Assembly: GCA_964415885.1 (NCBI GenBank)
Contig: CAYQCE010000051.1
Span: 1-27,490 of the forward strand
Length of the DNA stretch: 27,490 bases
Direction: 5' to 3'
Origin: CAYQCE01 sp964415885
Lineage (GTDB): Bacteria > Zixibacteria > MSB-5A5 > JAABVY01 > JAHJOQ01
The notes beneath the pieces are model-generated. The model searched no databases. It was not told where the DNA came from and saw nothing but the letters and a program-made list of their open reading frames with translations. Below are positions 7,595-17,103 of the stretch, piece after piece. How positions within the stretch are numbered: the first letter of the stretch is position 1; each line of letters starts with the position of its first letter. A program made the translations under genes and the position numbers.

Positions 7595-7618
7595 TCAGCA
7601 GACGTTTCTGACTGCTGA
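7595..7618 (-). terminator. weak hairpin after the polysaccharide cluster
   Basis: TCAGCAG (7595-7601) pairs with CTGCTGA (7612-7618) around a 10-base loop, about 55 bases past the stop of the last cluster gene. There is no T-run after it, so it may be a Rho-dependent or RNA-stability element at most. It is the only candidate for the 3' end of the long transcript. Confidence 0.25.
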
Positions 7619-7671
7619 TCCCTGGAGCGGATTATGAGTAGGGAGTACGAGTCGGAATGAGCCGCCTGAGG

Positions 7672-9087
7672 TTATTTCCCGGTGGCGTTGACTACTGCGG
7701 GAATGGTTCGGACGAGGATCTTGGTATCGAGCCAGAGCGACCAGTTGTCGATGTACTTCAGATCGAGTTTCATCCATTCATCGAAAGTCGTGTCGTTCCT
7801 GCCACCGACCTGCCAGAGACAGGTGATACCGGGTTTCATCGAGAGTTTACGTCTCTGCCATCGATCGTAGCGCTGGACCTCATCCGGAAGCGGCGGACGT
7901 GGTCCGACGAGCGACATATCGCCCCGAACGACGTTTATGAGCTGCGGAAGTTCATCGATAGATGTTTTTCGCAGCACCTTGCCAATCCTGGTAATGCGAG
8001 GGTCATTGGTCATCTTGAACGCCGCGCCGTCCATTTCGTTTTTTACTATCAGACGTTCCTTGAGCTTCTCGGCGTCCTGCACCATGGTCCTGAATTTGAA
8101 GACCTTGAATCGTTTGCCGTTCAGGCCGCATCTCTCCTGCCGGAAGAACATCGGTCCTTTCGAAGTCAGCTTCACGAGTACCGCAGTAAGGAGCATAACC
8201 GGAGAAAGCGTTATCAACCCCAATGCCGCAAGCGCTCGATCGAGCAGGCTCTTGACAACGAGCTGGTATTTGTAATCGGGCGTAGTGTTGTAGACAACCG
8301 CCGGCCGACCCATGAATTCGGTGATCTCCTTGCGGGCTATGTTGGTCGAGAAGAAATCCGCGAGTACCATCGCCTTGGTTCCCATCTCCTCGCAGAGAAG
8401 AATCGACGAATCGACCTTGTTCAAGTGCCTGTGCGGAACCGCGAATATGACATAATCGACCTGTTCATTCTGGATTATCATCGGAAGCTCCGCGAGAGAT
8501 CCGATAAGCGGAATATCACGATATCTCCAGAGCCGGGTCATTTCGCTGAAATCAATGATACCTATGACTTTGAAGCCCCACTGCGGGTTGTCCTTGAGCT
8601 GGTCGACGAGGCTTTTGGCCAGATCGCCGGTGCCGACGACCATTACAGTCTGGTAGTTATAGCCTTTCCTGCGAAAATGATGGAGCATCGCGAGCAGCCC
8701 CGAACGAAGGCTGAACATCAGAACGAAATCTATCACCATGAATGCAATGAAGAAGAACCTTCCGAAATACAGAGAGCGAGTCGCAAACAACCAGATTCCG
8801 AAGATCAGCGTCCCGAGCAGCACGGTTTTGACGACATTCCTGAAAATCCGGCCGACCGGTTTCATTCGGTAGACGTAGGAGCATTTGTGGCGGTAGATGA
8901 GAATTCCCCAAGCTGCGCTGATCACGAGGAAATTCTCGATATTAACACGCTCCGGCACGAATCGGAAAGCATCGAGTCCGTGCACGAGATTGTCGATGGC
9001 GTTTGCGGCAAGGAATGCTGCGCACGCCAGTAAAATATCCACCAGCAGGTGGAACCGTCTCAGAGTGTCTACTCGTTGCCTGAGCAT
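7672..9087 (-). CDS. polyprenyl glycosylphosphotransferase (undecaprenyl-phosphate sugar-1-phosphate transferase)
   Basis: This 471-aa enzyme is expected to move a sugar-1-phosphate from a nucleotide sugar to undecaprenyl phosphate at the inner membrane, starting the repeat unit. Residues 10-135 hold four hydrophobic segments. Residues 145-260 are a CoA-binding-like Rossmann domain (VGTGDLAKSLVDQL). A re-entrant hydrophobic helix lies at 285-305. Residues 310-471 are the catalytic bacterial sugar transferase domain with KVFKFRTM, KTSIDELPQL (Asp378-Glu379, the catalytic dyad of the family), GDMSLVGPRPP and KPGITCLWQV. The length is normal for the WcaJ/WbaP type. The donor sugar cannot be read from the sequence. 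It is the last gene of the cluster and starts one base after the preceding glycosyltransferase stops, implying translational coupling. Confidence 0.95.
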   Translation of the reverse strand: MLRQRVDTLRRFHLLVDILLACAAFLAANAIDNLVHGLDAFRFVPERVNIENFLVISAAWGILIYRHKCSYVYRMKPVGRIFRNVVKTVLLGTLIFGIWLFATRSLYFGRFFFIAFMVIDFVLMFSLRSGLLAMLHHFRRKGYNYQTVMVVGTGDLAKSLVDQLKDNPQWGFKVIGIIDFSEMTRLWRYRDIPLIGSLAELPMIIQNEQVDYVIFAVPHRHLNKVDSSILLCEEMGTKAMVLADFFSTNIARKEITEFMGRPAVVYNTTPDYKYQLVVKSLLDRALAALGLITLSPVMLLTAVLVKLTSKGPMFFRQERCGLNGKRFKVFKFRTMVQDAEKLKERLIVKNEMDGAAFKMTNDPRITRIGKVLRKTSIDELPQLINVVRGDMSLVGPRPPLPDEVQRYDRWQRRKLSMKPGITCLWQVGGRNDTTFDEWMKLDLKYIDNWSLWLDTKILVRTIPAVVNATGK

Positions 9088-9088
9088 C

Positions 9089-10348
9089 TCATGTAATTCT
9101 CATGATCTCGGACAGATAATTCTCCGCAATGATCTCTCTACGGCAGTTCTCGCGGGCATAGTTTAATCCATTCTCGCCGAGTTTTTTTGCATCCAGACGA
9201 TTCTCGCAGAGCTTCTCTATGCTCTGCACGAGGCTGTCTACATTTTCCGGCTCGAATGCTATCCCGGCTTTCGCTTCCGTAACAAGCCGTCGAGATTCAC
9301 CGTCCGCACCGAGGAGAATCGGTCTACCGGATGCCATGATCTCGTATATCTTCGATGGAATGTTCTTCGTGAACAAGCTGGCACGTTTGAGCGGCACAAG
9401 GCAGGCATCGGCCGCCTTGTAATAGTCGATTACCCGGTCATGCGGAAGCTGCGGCACGAACTGGATATTGTCGAGGGCCAGCGAACCGGCGAGGTTCTCG
9501 ATATTCTTCTTCTCGGCTCCATCGCCAACCATGAGGAATCTTATTCTGTTGTTGTGACGCAGCCTGTCCGCGGCCTTCACAACTGTCTGCAGCCGGTGAG
9601 CCATGCCGTGCGTGCCGATGTAGGAGACGATAAACTCGCCGTTGAGTCGGTGCCTGTCTCGCACCGAGCGAATATCGACACTGCGCTGGAAATCATCGAA
9701 GTCGACCCCGTTGGGCATGAGCACGATCTTCTCGCGCGGAATACCACGCCGGACGAGAATATCGATTGTGCCTCTTGCGACCGCGACGATCAGCTTCGCA
9801 TGACGGTACAGAAACATTTCGATCGTCTCGAGAACGCGGATCACCAGTCGATTCCGGATTGCGCCAACCGCAACTATCTCCTCAGGCCAGACATCACGGA
9901 CTTCGAAAACGAATGGGATGCGCTTGAATAGAGAGATTATGTATCCTGCTATTGCGACGAAGAACTGCGGAGACGATGCTATTACAACATCGGTCTTCCC
10001 GATGCGCGGAAGCCCCAGGATGATCGCAGACAGCATGAACGAGAGATAGTTAAGGATCCGTTTGATAAAGCCTTTGTTGGGGGCGGCATAGACGTATGTT
10101 CGAATAACATCGACGCCATCGATATTTTCACGCATGAGTCTCCTGCCGGCATATTCAGGGGGAATCACTCCTGTCGGGTGATTCGGGAATCCGGTCAGCA
10201 CTGTTACCTTGTGGCCGCGCTCGATCCACTTTCTTGCGAGCCTGGAAATACGGATTGCGGGAGCGTTGACCTCCGGCGGATAGTAGTGTGTGATGTATAA
10301 AATCGAGCGCCTGCTAAGCGAATCAAACTTCGACCTGCGATCAGCCAT
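9089..10348 (-). CDS. GT4 family glycosyltransferase (WbuB-like)
   Basis: A 419-aa GT-B-fold enzyme that would transfer a sugar to the growing lipid-linked glycan on the cytoplasmic face. The N-terminal half begins with the typical ILYITHYYPPEVNAPAIR motif and TGFPNHPTG. A hydrophobic patch at 100-145 probably touches the membrane. FEVRDVWPEE (about 148-157) is characteristic of WbuB-type enzymes. The C-terminal half has MPNGVD (211-216), SYIGTHG and IPSKIYEIMASGRPIL, whose Glu in the EX7E region contacts the donor nucleotide sugar. Donor and acceptor are unknown. The ATG at 10348 follows the bi-domain oxidoreductase by 51 bases, and its stop nearly touches the next start. Confidence 0.93.
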   Translation of the reverse strand: MADRRSKFDSLSRRSILYITHYYPPEVNAPAIRISRLARKWIERGHKVTVLTGFPNHPTGVIPPEYAGRRLMRENIDGVDVIRTYVYAAPNKGFIKRILNYLSFMLSAIILGLPRIGKTDVVIASSPQFFVAIAGYIISLFKRIPFVFEVRDVWPEEIVAVGAIRNRLVIRVLETIEMFLYRHAKLIVAVARGTIDILVRRGIPREKIVLMPNGVDFDDFQRSVDIRSVRDRHRLNGEFIVSYIGTHGMAHRLQTVVKAADRLRHNNRIRFLMVGDGAEKKNIENLAGSLALDNIQFVPQLPHDRVIDYYKAADACLVPLKRASLFTKNIPSKIYEIMASGRPILLGADGESRRLVTEAKAGIAFEPENVDSLVQSIEKLCENRLDAKKLGENGLNYARENCRREIIAENYLSEIMRIT

Positions 10349-10399
10349 TTCTGCAAATCCCCTTCGCGCAGGCGGAGTCTGCCCGCGCGACGTGTTGAA

Positions 10400-12565
10400 T
10401 CAGTCGATGTGTTGCGGAAGGCCGGTCCTGAGAGATTCGATCGCCGCGAATGTCGCCCTCGTGACACAGACCGCCTGTTTAAAATCCTCTGTTAAAGTGT
10501 CTCCGCTCAGGATTCGGTCAGCAAAGTACTCAAGTTCCTCAGAGTGTCCCTTCGCCAGGCCTTTCGAGTATAGCGCACGGCGACTGCCGTCTCTGTAAAC
10601 CTCGGCAGTACGGAAGTCATCGAGCACGAAGCTGCTCTGCCCGGCAAACACCTCCAGGCGCTCTTTCGGCATGCCCGCACCGCCGCAGGCGGCGTATGTA
10701 ATACTGCCCGCGGAGCCATCCGAGAATCGGACGGTAATCTGTACGTTATCGCTGTTAAGGTAACTCTGGCTGCCGCCTTCTACTGACATCGCGAAGACCT
10801 CGGTTGGTCGGTCATCGCAGAGGTGCGCCATCAGATCGATGAAATGACAAACCTCTCCAATGATCCGTCCCTTTCCGATTCTATCGTCCTGCAGGGGACT
10901 TTCTTTAGGTATGAAACCGGCATTGATTCTATAGTGAAACAGCGCAGGAACACCAATTTTTTTGAGTTCCCGTTTGATACTCTCGGCTGGTTTTGAGTAT
11001 CGACGATTGAATCCGACCATCAGCCCGACATGGGCTTCGTTGCAGGCATCTATGATCTCTCGAAGCTCTTCTTCGGTGGTTGCAAGCGGCTTTTCCACGA
11101 ATACGTTTTTCCCGGAACGCAGCGCCGCGGTCACCTGCCCGGCGTGGAGATTGTGCGGCGTCATAATCATGACAGCATCAACTTCCGAATCGGTCAGAAT
11201 CTCGTTCATATCGGTCGTTGCATTCTGAAACCCGAACTGTTTTGCGGTGGCGAACGACTTGACGCCGTTAGGGGACGCGAGCCATTTCAAATTGAACTTC
11301 GAGCTGTCGCGGATTATCGGGAATATTACTCCCGATGCAAATGCCCCACCGCCGACCGCACCGATATTAAGGACACGCTTCGAACTGCCCGCTTTCCTTG
11401 CAGGTCGAGCAACCACTACCGAGGATGTCGACGTGGAACGTCCCGGGTACCTGAGGACAATCCCGAGATGTGGCTTCGGGTCTTTGCCGGTCACGATGTC
11501 GAATGCTCGTTCGGCGTCATCGACTGTGAAGGTATGTGTAGTAAGCTTATCGAGCGTGACTTTCCCCTCACCGATCAGGTCAAGAAACGCCTCCATATTC
11601 CGCCTCTCGGTCCAGCGCACATATCCAATCGGGTATTCATTACCCATCTCTTCGTAGTTGCGATCGTATCTTCCCGGGCCATAGGAACGGGACAGATTCA
11701 GCGAGAGCTCTTTCTCGTAGAATGATTTTCTTTCGAGATCCATACCGACAGCACCGACTACGGTTATATGACCACGGTCGCGTGCAATCTCTGCCGCCTG
11801 CGAGACGATCTGCGATGATTGTGTCGCTGCAGTGATGATTATCTTGTCTACACCGGCACCGTCGGTGAAATGCCGGCAATCACGGATGTAGCTATCCGAT
11901 GAGTTGTCGACTCCCAGGTCGATTCCGTGCTCGAGAGCGAGATCTATCTTGCTCTTGTCGATATCGAGCCCGATCACCCTGCATCCGGCGGCCTTCAGCA
12001 TCTGCACGGTCAACTGGCCGAGAAGCCCGAGCCCGAAAACTGCGACAGTCTCTCCAAGCTCGACTTTCGCCTGACGGATCCCCTGCAATGCAATCGCACC
12101 GAGAGTGACGTACGACGCGTCCTCGAACGAGACTCCCTGCGGTATCTTGACAGCGAGATTCTTCGGAACGAATATTATCTCAGCATGCGATGCGTAACCG
12201 AATCCGGCGCAGGCTACTCTTTCGCCCGCAGCGAATTCGTCGATGCCGTCGTCTATCTGCTCTATCACGCCGGCGCAGGAGTAGCCGAGTGGAATCGGGG
12301 CTTCGAGTTTCGATCTTACCTTGCGGTAGGTCGAGAGCAGCCCCTCGGTCTTCACCTTGTCGATCACCTGTTTGACAAGATCGGGCCGCGATCGAGCCTT
12401 CGAAACAAGGCTCTTCTCGGCAAGTTCGATTATCGCTCTCTCGGTACCTGCGGATACGAGCGAGGCCGCATTTCGCACAACGATCCCGCCGGTTCTAACC
12501 GCGGGATCCGGAACATTTTCGATTCTTAGCATTCCCCGCCTTGGATATTGCACTACCTGTTTCAC
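10400..12565 (-). CDS. bi-domain oxidoreductase: MDR dehydrogenase fused to Gfo/Idh/MocA oxidoreductase
   Basis: The protein is 721 aa. The start is a GTG at 12565 with AAGGGAG six bases upstream; a longer open frame reaching 12688 would overlap the previous gene and lacks the family N-terminus KQVVQYPRRG. Residues 1-370 are a medium-chain dehydrogenase (PLGYSCAGVIEQ, NAD(P)-binding VFGLGLLGQL at 176-185). Residues 397-721 are a Gfo/Idh/MocA oxidoreductase (NIGAVGGGAFASG at about 400-412, MTPHNLHA, VFVEKPLATTEEEL near 488-501, with the conserved Glu-Lys-Pro). This fusion is a known type in O-antigen and capsule loci; it probably oxidises or isomerises a nucleotide-linked sugar, though its exact reaction is not established. 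It lies between glycosyltransferase genes, supporting a sugar-tailoring role. Confidence 0.92.
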   Translation of the reverse strand: MKQVVQYPRRGMLRIENVPDPAVRTGGIVVRNAASLVSAGTERAIIELAEKSLVSKARSRPDLVKQVIDKVKTEGLLSTYRKVRSKLEAPIPLGYSCAGVIEQIDDGIDEFAAGERVACAGFGYASHAEIIFVPKNLAVKIPQGVSFEDASYVTLGAIALQGIRQAKVELGETVAVFGLGLLGQLTVQMLKAAGCRVIGLDIDKSKIDLALEHGIDLGVDNSSDSYIRDCRHFTDGAGVDKIIITAATQSSQIVSQAAEIARDRGHITVVGAVGMDLERKSFYEKELSLNLSRSYGPGRYDRNYEEMGNEYPIGYVRWTERRNMEAFLDLIGEGKVTLDKLTTHTFTVDDAERAFDIVTGKDPKPHLGIVLRYPGRSTSTSSVVVARPARKAGSSKRVLNIGAVGGGAFASGVIFPIIRDSSKFNLKWLASPNGVKSFATAKQFGFQNATTDMNEILTDSEVDAVMIMTPHNLHAGQVTAALRSGKNVFVEKPLATTEEELREIIDACNEAHVGLMVGFNRRYSKPAESIKRELKKIGVPALFHYRINAGFIPKESPLQDDRIGKGRIIGEVCHFIDLMAHLCDDRPTEVFAMSVEGGSQSYLNSDNVQITVRFSDGSAGSITYAACGGAGMPKERLEVFAGQSSFVLDDFRTAEVYRDGSRRALYSKGLAKGHSEELEYFADRILSGDTLTEDFKQAVCVTRATFAAIESLRTGLPQHID

Positions 12566-12581
12566 ACTTGTCTCCCTTGGG

Positions 12582-13817
12582 CTACTGATTCTTCTCCGAT
12601 ATTTGATGGCGAGCGGCTTCACGGCTTGTCTCGCCGGGAGTCCGCTTGAGTACGGCACGCTTTCGCCCCATTTGCGTGGGCTTCTCAATGCTCATTATCT
12701 CGCAAATGAACTTGTCGGTCTCGGCTGCGGTCTTAAGCCACGAGAACTCCTCCGACCTTGCCATTGCTCGCTCCCGCAGCTCACTCAGCTTTGATGGCGA
12801 GGAGAGCGCCTTCGCAATGGCATGTTCAATTCTCTCCGGGTCATTCGAATCAAAGAACACAGCGGCATCTCCGAGCACCTCCTTGCAGAGTTCAGTGTCG
12901 GACGCTGCGATCGCCGCACCGGCCTGGAGGGCCTCGAGTAGTATCAGCGATGCCGACTCGAGAGCGGATGGAAACACGAACAGATCGCATGCACGATAGA
13001 TGCTGCGAAGTGTCACCGAATCCAGTGAACCGGTCAGGCGGACCGAATCTGTCATGTCCGCGCTCTCGACAAATGACCAGATGTCGTTCCTGTATTCCCT
13101 GTCGTAGTGCTCGCCTGCTATAATGAGAGTCATCGGACGCTTCTGATTCTGACGCAGGAGGCGAAACGCCTTGACGAGTTCCATGATGTTCTTGTAGCGA
13201 TAGAAGTGCGAACAACAGAACAGCAACTCTCCTTCAACACCGAATCGTTTTTTTACTTCGTCTCCGGTCATCAGGCTGCCGGGTTCGCTGTCGCTGCCCA
13301 TATAGATGACCTTTTGCGGCACTCGCTCAATTCTGATTCTGTCTTTCACGTAGTCTCTGGCAAAGTCTGTCAGATGGATGACGCCTCGCGATCGCCGGCT
13401 TGACAAGCCGGTGGCGAAGCACAGGATATGAAGCCGAATCTTGCTCGACCACGGCAGTTTCCTGGTTAACGAACTCGAGAACGGCGCAAGGTTATGGATC
13501 AGCATGACTCGTGGTATCCGTCGGCTGATCATTCCGAAATTACCCGGCTCGAAGAGAAGATCGATTGCCTCCTCACGCACGAGACGGCGCAGAGTCACTT
13601 GTTCGAAGATCAAACGCTTGAAGAGACCGTTACCGGGGTCATCGTAGTAGCGATAGTCAATGTCATCGCGGTGTGGAAGGTCGAAGCTTCGCTGTCTCTC
13701 GGAAAGGAAGACAACGAGCCTGGTACCCTTTTCCTGCGGGTAAAATGCCAGGAGCTTTTCGAGGTGCTTCTGACCTCCACCCTCCACAATATGAGTAGCC
13801 TTGATTCCTATTCGCAT
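12582..13817 (-). CDS. GT4 family glycosyltransferase
   Basis: A 411-aa GT-B enzyme from the ATG at 13817; a GTG three codons upstream is an alternative. The N-terminal part has the GGGQKHLEKLL glycine-rich acceptor loop. The C-terminal GT4 domain shows VIYMGSDSEPG, a strand-loop LFCCSHFYRYKN, LIIAGEHYD, VRLTGSLDSVTLRSIYRACD and FVFPSALESASLILLEALQAG, whose EX7E glutamates are those of retaining GT4 transferases. Cytoplasmic or peripheral membrane location is expected. Its start overlaps the end of the upstream glycosyltransferase by 10 bases, and its stop lies 16 bases before the GTG of the bi-domain gene, so it is in the operon. The sugar specificity is unknown. Confidence 0.92.
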   Translation of the reverse strand: MRIGIKATHIVEGGGQKHLEKLLAFYPQEKGTRLVVFLSERQRSFDLPHRDDIDYRYYDDPGNGLFKRLIFEQVTLRRLVREEAIDLLFEPGNFGMISRRIPRVMLIHNLAPFSSSLTRKLPWSSKIRLHILCFATGLSSRRSRGVIHLTDFARDYVKDRIRIERVPQKVIYMGSDSEPGSLMTGDEVKKRFGVEGELLFCCSHFYRYKNIMELVKAFRLLRQNQKRPMTLIIAGEHYDREYRNDIWSFVESADMTDSVRLTGSLDSVTLRSIYRACDLFVFPSALESASLILLEALQAGAAIAASDTELCKEVLGDAAVFFDSNDPERIEHAIAKALSSPSKLSELRERAMARSEEFSWLKTAAETDKFICEIMSIEKPTQMGRKRAVLKRTPGETSREAARHQISEKNQ

Positions 13818-14983
13818 GTGAAACACTCTTTGAGAATTTTATTAGTTTGTTCGAATCTGGATTCCCATGTATGATTTTGAGCCTCGTTCCAGGCGCGGTC
13901 TGCGTACTCACGCCGCCAGGCGTCGTCTTTGGCGGCGAGCACCGATATCCTCTGTGCAAACTCTTCATATGTATCGGCAATCTCGACGAGATCGCTGAAC
14001 TTTTCGGCCTCGGGCATACGCACCGAGACTATCGGCTTGCCGGATGCGATATACTCGTACAACTTCAATGGGCTGCATCCCGCGGCTGTATCATCGAGGA
14101 TGTACGGATTGATGCAGACGTCCACTCCGGCCATCAGAGCTGGAAGCTCGGAGTACGGGCGTCGACCGAGGAAATAGACGTTACGATACCTTATCAGCCG
14201 GGAGACGTTCACAGAAACAGGACCAATGAACACGATAGAGAAGTCCGGCAGATTTCGAGCGAGGTATTCTATTAGATCGAGATCAATCCAGTACGCGAGC
14301 GCGCCAAGGAACCCGATTACCGGTCTCGGCAGCATCTCCACCTCATCCGCAACCTTGACTTCGCCACGGTTTACCCCACGATAGTGCTCGACATCGACTG
14401 CATTGGGAATCAGGAATGTCTTCCTGCCGAGACGGCTCTTTCTCTCGTAGAGGAACGGCGCAGTCACGATTACGGCATCGCTGGACCTGATCGTATTGCT
14501 TTCGAGACGGCTGACCACCTCCTTGCGAACGAGCCCCTTGTTGACACAGAATTCATCCACACATTCATACAGCCTGCGCGACAGTCCGAGCTTCTCGACC
14601 GTGAAACCTGAGAACGGCGCGTAACTGTAGACAATAGGGTCGGACAAAGCGAGCTTACGCAATGCCCGACGAATGAACAGTGCCATGATGGCGGAGTTGA
14701 TCCGGCAAATTGTCTCACTCATCTGAAAGAAGGGGAGAAGCGGAGGGGGGGTAATCACCCAGAGATTCTTCTCAACCTCTTTCGGACCTTTCAGGAAACG
14801 GAAGATCCTCTTGTATCGGTTCTTGAATTCTCTCAGATAGGTTACCCAGTGCACCTGAGTTTCGACATAGAGGACACGGCACCCTGCTTGCGCGAAGCGC
14901 TTCATGAACCGCTGTTTTCGTGTCCAGAGATCATCGAAATCCTGTGTCGAGATGCAGAGTATGTCTGATTTGAAGCCGCTCAT
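13808..14983 (-). CDS. GT4-like glycosyltransferase
   Basis: A 391-aa protein starting SDILCISTQDFDDLW, followed by TRKQRFMKRFAQAGCRVLYVE, a GT-B N-domain. YECVDEFCV is a motif seen in a subgroup of cell-surface glycosyltransferases (TuaH-like). The C-domain has IPNAVDVEHY, GFLGALAYWIDLDLIEYLA, FIGPVSVNVSRL, RPYSELPALMAGVDVCINPY and CSPLKLYEYIASGKPIVS. The last stretch is the donor-binding helix. The ATG overlaps the stop of the heparinase-like gene as ATGA, and the 3' end overlaps the next glycosyltransferase, which shows tight translational coupling. Donor and acceptor are not predictable. Confidence 0.9.
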   Translation of the reverse strand: MSGFKSDILCISTQDFDDLWTRKQRFMKRFAQAGCRVLYVETQVHWVTYLREFKNRYKRIFRFLKGPKEVEKNLWVITPPPLLPFFQMSETICRINSAIMALFIRRALRKLALSDPIVYSYAPFSGFTVEKLGLSRRLYECVDEFCVNKGLVRKEVVSRLESNTIRSSDAVIVTAPFLYERKSRLGRKTFLIPNAVDVEHYRGVNRGEVKVADEVEMLPRPVIGFLGALAYWIDLDLIEYLARNLPDFSIVFIGPVSVNVSRLIRYRNVYFLGRRPYSELPALMAGVDVCINPYILDDTAAGCSPLKLYEYIASGKPIVSVRMPEAEKFSDLVEIADTYEEFAQRISVLAAKDDAWRREYADRAWNEAQNHTWESRFEQTNKILKECFTCE

Positions 14984-17088
14984 ACGCCAACCCCTATTCG
15001 ATTGCGAAGCCTGTTGATGACTACTGAGTCGCGACGAGCATTCATGCGCTCCACCGCAGCAGCAACATCCTCCATGCGATCATTGATTGCATTACTATCG
15101 GTGGATTTCATCGGTACAGCAGCCCAGAGCATCTCGCACGGCGCCGACCTGACCGTGTGATATCTCAGACGGCAACTTCTGGTCTGATACCCGTATGTAC
15201 TTGAGATGCGATGCGGCTCTGTATCGAGTCTCCATCCGTCGGAGAGATTCTCGATGACGAGAACGGAATCTCCCGCACCGGATCGCAGAATTGCTCGTCC
15301 GCCGGATTCGATCGACCAGTTTACATTGCCGAGTATGATGTTGTTTTCGAAATCGTGTTCACCTCGACCCAGGAAACCGTCTCGAATCAACCAGAGGCGA
15401 CCGAGCTTGTCGTAGTAGACGATCCGTTTGATCAGCACCGGCTCGGACAGCCGGACATATCCCGAATGCTCCGCCTCGATCAAATCGTATGATTCCTCTG
15501 ACATCCACTGACTGATTCTGACTTCCGCATCCTGGCGAATCGCGAAAAGCAGTTTCGGGAGGAACCTGTTCTGCTCCCGATTCTTGATTGCCGGCACAGT
15601 GTGTGCGGACGTAGAGCGGAATCGGTTTCTTTCTGTCGCATCGGATGTGTATGTCAGCGTGCCGGAATCGACGATGAAGTTTGTTTCTCCGACCGACAAC
15701 TCAATCGAGAGCATGTCGTTATGTTTGTGATTGCCCAGCCCGCCTGTGCCTACCTCGTTGGCACCGAGGAACAGATAGTTTTCGCCATCTTTCATTACCG
15801 CCAGTCCGGAAGTCCCAAAAGCTTTCGACTGGGAGCCGCGCCTGGGTTCAGCAGCAGCCTCTATCCGATGGAATGCGCGCTCTCCCATAAACCAGACGGA
15901 ATCGAGCGTGGGGGAGGTGACAGTCGCAAGATCTGGCCGGTCTGTCAGAATGGCTCCGGTATTGAGCAGATTCTCCGCATCCTGAACGGCATTGCCGTTC
16001 GGAACGAGTATTCTGCCCGAGTCGCCGTCCCCGAAATTCGGAAGTGAACCATCCGGTTTGAGAATGTCTCGTATCAAGGCGAGCATGGAATGGAGTTGCT
16101 TGATATAGTCCTCCGAGAAGCGTCCGGTCTCGCGTTCAAGATGATACGCGAGCAGGAACATCTCGGTGGTCAGGAGGTGATAGTTTAATGATGATTCATA
16201 GCAGAATCCATCCGGGCAGGTTTGGTCTCGGATTTCCTCTTCGAGTTCTGAAATGGCTATTGCTCGCCATGTTCTCGCGTTTCTCGAATCAAAAATTCGA
16301 CCTGCGACCAAAAGCCCGATTAGATCTGCAACATAGTGATTGGTGTTCATCCCCTTGGAGACAAACTCGATATTCTCCTCAATGAAGATGGCATGCTGAT
16401 AGATGCTGCGGTAGGCTCTCCAGAGAAAGTTATCGCTCAACAGGCTGCAGTTCCTGAGGTTCTCGAGCGCCGCAGCCCAATTTGTCATTCTGATCGCGGC
16501 TTCCATGGGGCAGACCCAGTTGGGACCATATGGATACGGGTTTGCCTGTAGCCAATCCTCCATGAGCGAAATGACCTTAGTGGCGAATTCCCTGCGTCCC
16601 GTAAGCACCCAGGCGGATGACAACCAGACGAGATAGTGACCGCGCGACAATTCCCACGGTACTTTGATATCCGATGTGTCGTTCCATCGAACTATCGGGA
16701 CTCCGACATAGTAGTCGTTATCCCACGTCAGTCCTGAAACGAAATCCTTGTTCCACTCTATCCTCTGATCGAAGCTGTAATCAGGGAATCCGAGAATGCG
16801 GAAAGTGTCCTTCATAGTCTTGTCGGCAGACTCGAACAGTTCTTTCAATTCACTCGAGAACGAGCTGCTAACTTTTTCGATCAACTGCCGGTCGTTCTCG
16901 ACGCAGAAGAACCTGCGCTGAGCGAACAGCCGCGGGGTCCTTATCTCGCGGGTGCCGTCCTCGGTAACCTCACACAGAAACTCCTCATGTGTGAGCGGTC
17001 GCTTCCTGACCGCTACCGAGGCTACCCTTCGAGTCAGATGCTTCGACTTGTTAGAAGCTCTGAGTATTAGCTTCCGGATGTTTGACAC
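14980..17088 (-). CDS. heparinase II/III-family protein (putative polysaccharide lyase)
   Basis: A 702-aa protein with a GTG start at 17088 (GGAG six bases upstream; a nearer ATG is in another frame). Residues about 60-390 form the alpha-toroid of heparinase II/III-like lyases (NWVCPMEAAIRMTNW at 190-204, GMNTNHYVADL at 246-256, ESSLNYHLLTTEM near 298-309). Residues about 420-640 are the beta-sandwich domain with GNHKHNDMLSIEL (452-464) and FIVDSGTLTYT. The family breaks uronic-acid-containing glycans by beta-elimination. Tyr and His residues suited to catalysis are present but not proved. No signal peptide is seen, which is odd for a lyase meant to act outside. Genes of this type are common in exopolysaccharide loci. 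It is coupled to the downstream glycosyltransferase by ATGA overlap. Confidence 0.9.
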   Translation of the reverse strand: MSNIRKLILRASNKSKHLTRRVASVAVRKRPLTHEEFLCEVTEDGTREIRTPRLFAQRRFFCVENDRQLIEKVSSSFSSELKELFESADKTMKDTFRILGFPDYSFDQRIEWNKDFVSGLTWDNDYYVGVPIVRWNDTSDIKVPWELSRGHYLVWLSSAWVLTGRREFATKVISLMEDWLQANPYPYGPNWVCPMEAAIRMTNWAAALENLRNCSLLSDNFLWRAYRSIYQHAIFIEENIEFVSKGMNTNHYVADLIGLLVAGRIFDSRNARTWRAIAISELEEEIRDQTCPDGFCYESSLNYHLLTTEMFLLAYHLERETGRFSEDYIKQLHSMLALIRDILKPDGSLPNFGDGDSGRILVPNGNAVQDAENLLNTGAILTDRPDLATVTSPTLDSVWFMGERAFHRIEAAAEPRRGSQSKAFGTSGLAVMKDGENYLFLGANEVGTGGLGNHKHNDMLSIELSVGETNFIVDSGTLTYTSDATERNRFRSTSAHTVPAIKNREQNRFLPKLLFAIRQDAEVRISQWMSEESYDLIEAEHSGYVRLSEPVLIKRIVYYDKLGRLWLIRDGFLGRGEHDFENNIILGNVNWSIESGGRAILRSGAGDSVLVIENLSDGWRLDTEPHRISSTYGYQTRSCRLRYHTVRSAPCEMLWAAVPMKSTDSNAINDRMEDVAAAVERMNARRDSVVINRLRNRIGVGV

Positions 17089-17103
17089 CGCATGCTCCTG
17101 TTT

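Noticed and set aside
7657..9033. 458-codon open frame opposite the sugar-1-phosphate transferase
   Set aside because: The minus-strand enzyme has all family motifs; the plus-strand product has no motif and no start signal.
10400..12688. Longer form of the bi-domain oxidoreductase starting at 12688
   Set aside because: It would overlap the upstream glycosyltransferase by more than 100 bases and adds 41 residues not seen in the family; the GTG at 12565 has a good ribosome binding site.
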